NCBI RefSeq assembly: GCF_041260155.1
Contig: NC_091928.1
Span: 40,489,388-40,553,387 of the forward strand
Direction of reading: 5' to 3'
Length of the DNA: 64,000 nt
From: Ptychodera flava
Taxonomy: Eukaryota; Hemichordata; Enteropneusta; Ptychoderidae
Made by a program: the position numbers and the translations under genes
Notes under the pieces: generated by a model
What the model was told of the DNA's origin: nothing
Databases searched by the model: none
Seen by the model: the letters and a program-made list of their open reading frames with translations, nothing else
Part shown: piece after piece, positions 56,220-64,000 of the stretch
How the letters are laid out: each line of letters opens with the position of its first letter
How positions within the stretch are numbered: position 1 is the stretch's first letter

Positions 56220-57433
56220 GGGGTGGACCATTTGATATCCTGGGGGGGGGGGGGGCTTGGAAGATTGGTGGAGAGCCATTATTTTTTTCCCACCTGCTTC
56301 ACCATGAAATATTTTTTTTTCCGCAGGGCATAGGCTGGCAACTTTTTTTTCACTTTCCTTCTTCGAGATATATTTAATTTTTACCAAATTTCGGTGCAAT
56401 GTTTGTTTGCTTGGTTTTTCACACCCAGTAACAAGATGCTGTTCTATCGCACACAGACTATATTCAAGAAACTAAATAAAGATATGTAAATACATGTACA
56501 TTTTTGATTCACTTTACAAAAATATCAGTTTATAGATCTTATTTATACCATGGGTAACACACTGAAAATACAAATCAAACAACCTGATTACTGAGTTCTA
56601 CATTAAGCATTAACAAACTTACAGTGAAAACTTTGCTGAGAACATCACTGGTGTCATCTGAAGAGATGATAGTATCCTACATATATTTGTAAAATCATGT
56701 ACATTTATGGCATTAATCTTAAATCACCCGCTGTCTGCTCATTTCATTGCCATTCCCATTCTTCATTACCACATAGTAGTTTCCCCAAAACCATCAAACT
56801 CATTCTATTCTAATCAAAACACATTCGCTTTTGTTAAGAAAAACATCGGTAAGATAATTCACTATAACAGTGTTCGCATTTACGAATAAAACATGCGTAT
56901 ATAGAAAACTCATAACAATGAAAAAATGTGTAGAGAGTCGATCCAATGCGTAATAATATTACGCATTGGATTGAGTCTCTACGCATTTTTTCATTGTTAT
57001 GAGTTTTCTATACGCAAACGATAATAGTAAAATGTTTGCAGGCTGTCTCTCTTCTTGTGGTATTTTGACAAAATCCATACATTCAGATTTACACATTTCT
57101 GGAAAACACTGGTGAGCAATTTCAATTTCAGCATACTTCCTCTAATCAGAAGGTCATGTATACTGTACAATTGTTCATATTCAGTTATTGTTCCTCAAGC
57201 TTGAAATGGTTTATGCTTTATAAAACTCCAGAGCTACTGCTTGATTTTTATTGATGCTGCAGTGTGCATCGAACAATTGCCAAGATTTTTTTTTTCCGAG
57301 TCGCAATGGTCCATAATTGTTTTTCCATCAGCCACTTAAAGCCAGATTTTTTTTTTCGAGCAACTCCACCTGGCATCTTTTTTTCCCCCAAATCTTCCAA
57401 GCCCCCCCCCCAGGATATCAAATGGTCCACCCC
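56220..57433. mobile_element. 1.2-kb Harbinger-like TIR element in unit 4
   Basis: The ends GGGGTGGACCATTTGATATC and GATATCAAATGGTCCACCCC are flanked by TAA (56217-56219, 57434-57436). G- and C-runs and 'ttggaagatt'/'aatcttccaa' lie just inside. No transposase. A truncated relative lies at 611. Confidence 0.85.
56896..57014. repeat. ~58-bp near-perfect inverted repeat within the element
   Basis: The arms 56896-56955 and 57957-equivalent bases 56957-57014 pair with about four mismatches and one 2-bp gap around a single-base loop (GCGTAATAATATTACGC at the centre). It lies near the middle of the TIR element. Confidence 0.85.
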
Positions 57434-57535
57434 TAACCTTAACAAAGCTGACTTACAAATATGGCTGTGTTGATAATCTAAAAACTGTCCATGGGCTTTT
57501 CATCACACTTTAGGAATAGAACAAGAAACTATTCT

Positions 57536-58897
57536 CTTGCTGTCGCCTCTAGGCGACAGAGGCGACACCAAGAGAATACCGCGCAAGTACACAGACGTCG
57601 CCGTACTGATCTAGCCTACATCTAATTTTAATCAGATTGACGGGAACTGCGATTTGAAAATGGAGCGCCCGAACAGCTGATATTTGCGCATGCGTAATTT
57701 GTTTGATTGGTAATGCACACTAAAACTAAACTGGTCGCGCGTTGCGCGTTGTGTCCGACCATGAAGCTAATCCCTTTAGCTCCTTGGTCCGATCGTGTCG
57801 CAATGCAGGTTCATGCAGACCGTCTGTATTTATTTCATTGTAATTGTTCATAACGAACGATGGATTCGCAGTGGGGAAGAAGGCGTGAGTCAACAAGTGG
57901 CAATTTGGTCACGACCTCTTGACCTCGCGTCAGCATACGCCCAGTTCGCCATTTACCCGTCAAACAGGTGACGTATTGTAAACATTACCGCCCCATCATT
58001 ACGTTCCTTGTATCTAATAGCATTTCAGAACGGTGCGGTGACCAACCAGCTGATTGAGAACAACTGAGACACCAATCAAAAAGTAAGGTAACTCCATATC
58101 TGGACCTTGCTTTGTGAAATCACCTTGACTGGTACCTAGTACCTCGTGAAATCAAGTTTTCTAATAACTAACGTACACTAAACAGTATAGAGTTTTACAA
58201 GGGCTAAAGATCCAGTAAACCAATCATTAGATATTTGTTATGTACTCATTTTTACCACTGTGTACTTTAATTAATTTACACTTTTGAAATCCAATGCAAA
58301 TCCTTGATTTCGCACACAATTCCTCCACTAATCGTGTGTGGAGGGATTATTGGTGGAGAGACTGGAGTAAGCAGAAGGCTCATTCAAAATGAAAGTAATC
58401 AGGAAAATGTCAAAATGAATCGACAAAAGGATTTATTTATCGAAATGCTGTTTAGTGCTTTAAAGTCAGTAGAGGCTCGATCTTGAAACAATTGTGTAAT
58501 TTATGTATACAGTATAGCAAAGTGTATCAATAAGCATATCAATGTAACTCTGACATGCGGAAATCTGAGTTAACACTAGTGACTCATTGTCGGTGAAGAA
58601 TATTTATTTGCCTATTAGAGTGCATTTTAGCTAGAATAGACACTTCATGGAGAAAGTTGGCGATGTCTACTGCTATCCAAGTTTCAAGCATCCCTTTGAT
58701 TGTCTGATTGTAGAGATGGATTAAACTTCAAACATTCAAGAAAGATCATTGTTGATCAGTATCACCATGACCGTCACATGCAGCTATACAGTTATCAAAG
58801 CTCTGTATATCAACATGTATAATAATTTTTATCTCTTCTAGACGAATACAGCAGCAATACACCTTAAATTATTTTATACCCTGAGTGATTAGTTGCC
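57536..58897 (+). promoter_or_regulatory. 5' region of the arylsulfatase gene
   Basis: CpG-richer sequence begins right after the array, with a palindrome CTGTCGCCTCTAGGCGACAG at about 57541-57560. A donor-like 'caaaaa|gtaagg' near 58081 could end a 5' UTR exon. No TATA box is clear. Nothing coding is seen before the ATG at 58898. Confidence 0.35.
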
Positions 58898-59005
58898 ATG
58901 GCAATAGTACGTTTCCTAGCATGTATCATCTGCTGGCTGGGTTCTGCAGGTACAATCACAACTGAAAAACCACCGCATATCATATTCATTCTGGCTGACG
59001 ACCTG
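58898..59005 (+). CDS. Arylsulfatase (ARSB/I/J type), exon 1
   Basis: MAIVRFLACIICWLGSAGTI is a signal peptide. It is followed by 'TTEKPPHIIFILADDL', the N-terminal sulfatase motif whose two Asp residues bind the catalytic calcium. Exon ends at GTGAGT, phase 0. The ATG has good context (GCC-ATG-G). The product should be a lysosomal or secreted sulfate-ester hydrolase. Confidence 0.85.
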
Positions 59006-59288
59006 GTGAGTTGACTTAATTTACAAATTCTCGTGTTATTGCAAGCATTTAACTTTAGTTCTGAAGATGATGATCATACACAATCACAGTGCAATTATTG
59101 CAATAATCAAGGTGAAAATGAAAGTAAAAAAACTAAAAAGCTAGTAAATTAATACATGTTAGTGAGACAAAACATGAGCCTCTAACACAGGTCTACAGAT
59201 CAAAGGTACCTGTAAGTCATCTTGTGTCACCCTCTGCACATAGTACTCTCTTTATCATGTACCATAAATGTGATATTTTATAATGTTA

Positions 59289-59666
59289 GGGGCGACGTCA
59301 AAAGATCGATGTTTGAAAAAAAACAATTGCTTAAGTTTGGGGGTGGGGGGGTTTTTTGGCCAAATTAATTTCTGTGCAGTCTAAAACGATTTAACGTCTT
59401 TTTGGCAAATTTTACGATTTCAAGGCTGTCTTTGTACGCTAAAACTGATCCAGTCACCCGTATTTTTGTTACTTTATAATGGTTTTCAGTTTTTATTTAA
59501 TTCAATGGTACATTGGTACGTCGTTTGTAAGAATTAGTACAGGTTATGAGTCCGCATCGTTTTTCAATTTTAGGTCAGTTAAGTTAGAAGGGGGGAGGGG
59601 GGGGGTCTGAGGCCAAACTTAAGCAATTAAGTTAGATTTATTATATTGAAATTTTGATGTTGCCCC
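59289..59666. mobile_element. 378-bp TIR element, TTA target duplication
   Basis: The ends GGGGCGACGTCAAAA and TTTTGATGTTGCCCC are flanked by TTA (59286-59288, 59667-59669). Subterminal 'aattgcttaagtttg' is mirrored by 'caaacttaagcaatt'. It lies in arylsulfatase intron 1, and its right half is duplicated downstream. Confidence 0.75.
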
Positions 59667-60215
59667 TTATTTCAACAGGGTGCAAAATCACATCATTGTT
59701 CTTTATTAATATGCAAAATAACCATTTGACCACATTTTTTAAGTATATGCACGTCTGGCCTGCATCAAAGCAAATACGTGAGCCGCTTAGTGTAATCGAC
59801 ACTATGTTTAGGCTGTCTTTGTAAGCTAAAACTGATCCAGTCACCCGTATTTTTGTTACTTTATAATGGTTTTCAATTTTTATTTAATTCAATGGTACAT
59901 TGGTACGTCGTTTGTAAGAATTAGTACAGGGTATGAGTCCGCATCGTTTTTCAATTTTAGGTCAGTTAAGTTAGAAGGGGGGAGGGGGGGGGGGGGGGTC
60001 TGAGGCCAAACTTAAGCAATTTAGTTAGATTTATTATATTGAACTTTTGATGTTGCCCCTTATTTCAACAGGGTGCAAAATCACATCATTGTTCTCTCAT
60101 TAATATGCAAAATAATTAATATGCAAAATAACCATTTGACCACATTTTTTAAGTATATGCAAAAGCAAAGCAAATGTGAGCTGCTTAGTGTAATCGACAC
60201 TATGTTTAGATTATG
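59421..60215 (+). repeat. ~390-bp tandem duplication covering half a MITE
   Basis: 59421-59806 and 59808-60215 are near-identical, from 'ggctgtctttgta' through the MITE right end to 'tgtaatcgacactatgttta'. The second copy has a longer G-run and a short internal duplication 'attaatatgcaaaata'. Confidence 0.9.
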
Positions 60216-60619
60216 CTTTTGAAAATCACCCATTATTGCAAGATTGATGAAAATAACATCTTAGTAGGCAACTGCTCGTATAACAATCAGAACACTAAAA
60301 GATGTATTCAAGACTCAGGGTCCAAGCTACAAAATCAGCCACGCATGCAACATTAATAAAATTTGTCCATTTCAAGTAGCGTTGTCCAATGTCGCACACG
60401 TACTTCTATATTTAGTAACAAACCAGCAACCATGAACAATGTTATTTTAATTTTTGAATTTTTTCAGAATCATGTTGCTTGCCAATCAGTACTTCCTTAA
60501 TTCATTACCTCATAAAAGTAACATAATTACTGTGTACACTGCTATTTTTTACAGATTTCACTCACAGAGACACATTTTATTAAAATTGTAAGCAATTAAT
60601 CGTTCACTTTATTTTACAG

Positions 60620-60779
60620 GGATGGGATGACGTGAGTTTCCATGGATCTGATCAGATTCCCACCCCAAACATTGATGACTTGGCTTACAATGGAGTAATA
60701 TTACACAATTACTATGTACAACCATTGTGTACACCAACTAGGTCAGCTTTGTTGACTGGCAAGTACCCTATCCACACTG
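60620..60779 (+). CDS. Arylsulfatase, exon 2 (catalytic cysteine)
   Basis: Acceptor TTTATTTTACAG, donor GTGAGT, 160 bp, phase 0 in and 1 out. It encodes [20 protein letters not shown] and '[20 protein letters not shown]'. CTPTRS is the sulfatase signature; its Cys is the residue converted to formylglycine. All residues of the PROSITE-type pattern are present. Confidence 0.95.
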
Positions 60780-61116
60780 GTGAGTCAGCAATAAACTAGT
60801 CATTAAAGCATCAACAATTTACAGAGCTTTCTATACAGGCAAAGTGCCAAGTGTATATTTTGCTATTGTGGTTAACCGTAGTGCAGTACATGGATGTGTC
60901 TGTGTCAGTCTAATGATATGAAATATGATGGGCAGTATTAAATATGGGCAGCATTTCTGCATAGACTTTACAGCCAATTGACATATGAAGGCTTTAGAGA
61001 AAGACCTCGGATTCAATTCCCATACTTTATGTAGGAAACTTGCATCTCAGAAAATTTTGGGTGCAGCACAATGTAAAGTAACAGATATGTGACACTACAA
61101 AAACATTTGTCTTTAG

Positions 61117-61229
61117 GTTTACAACACTTTGTAATCACCCCGGATGAACCAGTTGGATTACCCTTGAATGAAAGCACCTTGGCGAATTACTTGAAGAAAC
61201 TGGGATATGCTACTCATTTAGTTGGTAAG
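61117..61229 (+). CDS. Arylsulfatase, exon 3
   Basis: Phase 1 in, 0 out; donor GTAAGT. It reads 'GLQHFVITPDEPVGLPLNES' and 'LANYLKKLGYATHLVGK'. 'GLQH' and the LPL...LKxxGYxTHxVGK pattern are characteristic of arylsulfatases B, I and J. Confidence 0.9.
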
Positions 61230-61496
61230 GTAAGTTAGATTTTTGTTCCTCTGTGATTATCAGATGAGCCTTTCTTAAAACACAATTTGTATGAACGTGA
61301 GATATGTACATCCACAGTGCGTGTAATACATGTAGTTATCACAACGTTTAAGTTTTCACTAGGAAATCACAGTTTACCATGCTTACCCATCATGAGATAG
61401 TTCAGTAAGTGTTTCACGTACGTATGTACTGTTCAACAGTTGGTTTGTATAACTGTTGGTCTTAATTTGAAAATTGATTTGTTTTTCATTTCACAG

Positions 61497-61607
61497 TGGC
61501 ACCTAGGCTACTTTGCAAAGGAATACACACCAACTTACCGAGGTTTTGATTCTCACTATGGTTTTTACCTTGGGCATCAAGATTACTATACTCATTTCAC
61601 ACATTGG
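61497..61607 (+). CDS. Arylsulfatase, exon 4
   Basis: The acceptor CATTTCACAG is followed by 111 bp, phase 0 at both ends, with donor GTGAGT. It reads WHLGYFAKEYTPTYRGFDSH and 'YGFYLGHQDYYTHFTHW'. The GKWHLG active-site lysine/histidine motif spans this junction. No further exon is found up to 64000, so the gene continues beyond the window. Confidence 0.9.
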
Positions 61608-62100
61608 GTGAGTAAAGTTCAATGCCAAATCTTCTTCCTCCACGTTTGGCTGTGCACATCAGCTTTTGTAACTAAAATGTGCTGAATTGTGATCTTCTTC
61701 AATATTAAAAAAATGAAAGTTATGCTTTCAAAGATGAGAGAAGTGAAGTCTGCATTACAGCAGCTCTTGTTGTGAAAAATTATACATCTACTTTATTGTT
61801 TTATATCCCAAATAATTGTTTAATGTTGTGATCAAAAGTATGTATTATTTACAAACTGAGGTAAAGGGGGTTTACACGTGGGAGTTAAGTCCGGAGTAGA
61901 CACCGGAATAAATATAAACCTGTGTCAGTTGGACGTGTGAACAGACAACACCGAACTAACAAAGAACTAAATTAATTCGGTGTCAGAGGGCTGGTCCAGG
62001 TTCGGAGCTCCGTACTAAACAATGGCCTATTTACACGTGTGACCAGAACACCGAACTAAACGCCGAACTATATCCTGTCTTCGGTTCGGTCATTACCACA

Positions 62101-62440
62101 ATGTTCGGTGTTCAAGTAAGAAGCTCTCGCGATCGCGGCAACAATTGGTCACAGCACGGAGGTAGTACAGGAAGAGATCAGGCTACTAATTTCAATCTGG
62201 AGAGACGAAAACGTCACCCGTATGATGGACGGCACGTCGAGGGATCGGCAAGTGTATGAAGACGTCGCTGCCAAGGCCAGGGAGAAGGGACTCGAGAGGA
62301 CAGCGGAACAATGCCACAACAAAATCAAACGGTTGCGAGCTCAGTTCAAGTCCGTGTCCGACAACAACCGTCATAGTGGCAGAGCTAGAAAAACGATGCC
62401 ATTTTACGATGAGTTGTTAGTAAAGGGCAAGCAACTGATA
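62101..62440 (+). CDS. Myb/SANT-like (trihelix) DNA-binding domain
   Basis: It reads RGNNWS, then one frame over 'VVQEEIRLLISIWRDENVTR', 'REKGLERTAEQCHNKIKRLR' and 'AQFKSVSDNNRHSGRARKTM', with PFYDELL. The W...W...QCxNKIKxLR...Y pattern is that of Myb/SANT-like domains found in trihelix proteins and in the second gene of Harbinger transposons. There is a frameshift near 62150. It is probably the transposon's DNA-binding protein rather than a host gene. Confidence 0.65.
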
Positions 62441-62557
62441 GTAAAGGGAAAGCAACTCCACACATCGTTCATACTTGGGTTGTTTGCGTTTTGTGTATGA
62501 TATTGTGTATAATATAAGTGTACATCATGTTTGGCTGTTTTATGTAAAATGTCGCTT

Positions 62558-63725
62558 AGCCATGGCGGGTACGATATAGTGGGAATAGAAACCGTATGTC
62601 GCCTGTATACGGTAGTATGGTTACAGAAAGTATCCGATGAAGTCTGGCGCTTATAAGTGTGTCGCTTATATTTCTGTTCCATCTATATGCGATTATTGGT
62701 TGGTTTTGGAACAGTTTTTTTAGTGTTTCGTCTTTTTCAAGTTCACTCCAGTTTTATGTCAGGGCCTTCTTGATTTTTGTCGTGTCGATGTACGGGCTAT
62801 ACGTTGTTATGAAGACTATTGTATTGTTGGTGGCGTTATTGGTTTCTTTTTGTTGTTCAAGCAGTCTTTTCCTGCTTTTATGATCTGTCTCTCTGATAAT
62901 GCGTTCTATTTCATTTTTTTATATTGTCGATCTTGTAATTTTTCACTATTTTTTTTTTCACTAAATTGTGTGACTTTCTGTGTAAAATCGGTTTCGTTGT
63001 TACGTGTTCTGATGTATGGTAATGTTTCACCTTTGATCAGACCGTTGAATGTTGCTGCCAGATGGCATGAGTTTCTTTGTAAGAACTGGAAAATATCTGT
63101 TGGTTTTTTTGGTCTTGATGTCGAGAATATTCTCTTTGTTGTACCGACGACCTTTGTAGATAGTCAGGTCTAAATATGTGATTTCTTGAGAGGAGCTTTC
63201 AAACGAAAATTTGAAAGTAGGATGCATTTTGTTGATGTTTGATATGAATTCATTGAGTTCGTGTTGTGTTCCGATGAAAATCAGAAAACATCGTCCCTGA
63301 ACCTCAGCCAGGTCGGTATTTGTTGTTTGCGTTTCAGTATTATTCTCATTTCTGTCTCGTGAAATGAAGGCCTAATATCTGCTATTTCTGGCGAACAACC
63401 CACCGAGATTATTTCCGTATAAGAGCATCCCCATATTTGCCGGTAGAATTCATCGTTGAATGCAAATGTGTTGTTTATTAGGATTATTTCTAGCAGAGCT
63501 ATCATGTATTTCGTTGTTGGTTACTTGATTATGTGATTGTTTGATGATCTTTCCTGATTTAATGCTCTGCCAACTGATTCAATTGCCTCATAATGTGGTG
63601 TATTCGTGTTCATGGAAATCCAGTGTTACTAGTGTCGCATTGGCCGGAACTTTGATTGTCTCAATTTTCCGTATAAGAGTCTGTATTGTAGGTGTCTGTC
63701 TAGGTGTTCATCTTAACATGAAATA
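62558..63725 (-). mobile_element. Penelope-like retroelement relic
   Basis: On the minus strand, in several frames: 'TIKVPANATLVTLD', 'PHYEAIESVGRALNQE', 'ALLEIILINNTFAFNDEFYR', 'IPTWLRFRDDVF' (the R-x-x-DD RT core), 'MHPTFKFSFESSSQEITYLD', then 'KGETLPYIRTRNN' and 'NRNISDTLISARL'. This order matches Penelope-like reverse transcriptases. It has many stops and frame changes and no visible GIY-YIG nuclease. It lies inside the Myb-encoding element. Confidence 0.75.
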
Positions 63726-64000
63726 GATAAAGACATCAGACGGGGCGAGGCCAACAATATTCTCTCCTAGTAAATTTCTTCGCCGAAGGCGTCTCGATTG
63801 GTTGACAGAACACAAAAAGAGCGTAGACAGCAGCTACATGATGTGTGGGTCCGCCATTGCAAGCAAGCGATTGTTCTCTAGCCCAGATATTGCTGAGGGC
63901 GCTTGACCCGAACTAAATTCATACCTTGTATTTGACGTGTAAACGTGAGATCGCTTAGATCGCTGATAAGGAATATTTACAGAACGACTAATCAGATTCC
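63726..64000. other. Right part of the Myb-encoding element and intron
   Basis: CpG-containing non-coding sequence, including the right CGAACTAA motif near 63911. After about 63960 it returns to arylsulfatase intron sequence. Confidence 0.35.

Larger units (their letters stand above)
56155..57535 (+). repeat. Truncated tandem unit 4
   Basis: Matches to unit 1 start at about 55850 and continue to 56190 ('atgagttctagcgcag'). They resume at about 57440-57535 ('atatggctgtgttgataatc', 'cttttcatcacactt', 'ggaatagaacaagaaa') after a TIR element. The peptide-gene part is absent; the unit ends before it. Confidence 0.65.
61862..63960. mobile_element. Probable DNA transposon with Myb-like gene
   Basis: 'GGGTTTACACGTG' at about 61868 and the inverse 'GACGTGTAAAC' at about 63940 may be the ends. 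Subterminal CGAACTAA repeats occur at about 61952, 62053 and 62066, and again near the right end (63911). Such repeats often bind transposase. It contains a Myb/SANT-like frame and a Penelope-like relic. The target duplication and the transposase are not identified. Confidence 0.45.

Noticed and set aside
1-64000. tRNA, rRNA, snRNA or CRISPR features
   Set aside because: No internal-promoter pairs with a foldable cloverleaf and no spacer-repeat pattern were found on reading. The tandem repeats present have no unique spacers.

Overview
The window reads as nuclear DNA of a marine invertebrate animal, most likely a non-vertebrate deuterostome (hemichordate, cephalochordate or echinoderm; I cannot choose). 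The reasons are AT-rich sequence, short exons with GT-AG introns, NHL-repeat and glycosyltransferase genes of invertebrate type, an arylsulfatase, and a dense mix of LINEs, a Penelope-like relic, foldback elements, small TIR elements and a bivalve 'pearl'-like tandem-repeat element. No tRNA, rRNA, CRISPR or bacterial-type signal was seen.

Layout. 1-7.3 kb: half of a segmental duplication (partner at 40.2-41.9 kb), split by a nested insertion made of a foldback element, a LINE and a small MITE. 8-22 kb, minus strand: gene B, a coiled-coil/NHL-repeat protein in six exons joined at phase 1, with several one-base indels. Inside its large last intron lie a cluster of RFX X-box-like palindromes and, on the plus strand, exons of an unrecognised gene C (12.5-14.0 kb). 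23.1-24.3 kb: a 145-bp tandem array ending in a microsatellite. 24.6-28.7 kb, minus strand: gene A, an intact GT-B/GT4-like glycosyltransferase with a duplicated N-lobe and a helical C-terminal part. A and B each carry the same ~500-bp segment upstream, so they may share regulatory DNA. 29.9-31.2 kb: a 5'-truncated LINE. 36.3-39.6 kb, plus strand: the last two exons of an SCAF11/PHRF1-type C-terminal domain, apparently without the rest of the gene.

42.7-57.5 kb: a tandem array of units that each held a small secreted-peptide gene. Two 79-residue copies are open (signal peptide, C-terminal CPPxC), a third is broken, and a fourth unit is truncated. TIR elements inserted into the units can be dated by comparison with empty sister sites. 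57.5-64 kb: the first four coding exons of an arylsulfatase B/I/J-type gene that runs off the window. Its introns hold a half-duplicated MITE and a Myb/SANT-encoding DNA transposon that itself contains a Penelope-like relic.

The strongest candidates for something new are the tandem secreted CPPxC peptide family and the linked gene A/gene B pair. All functions beyond family level are inference. Splice models come from consensus sites and reading phase only.
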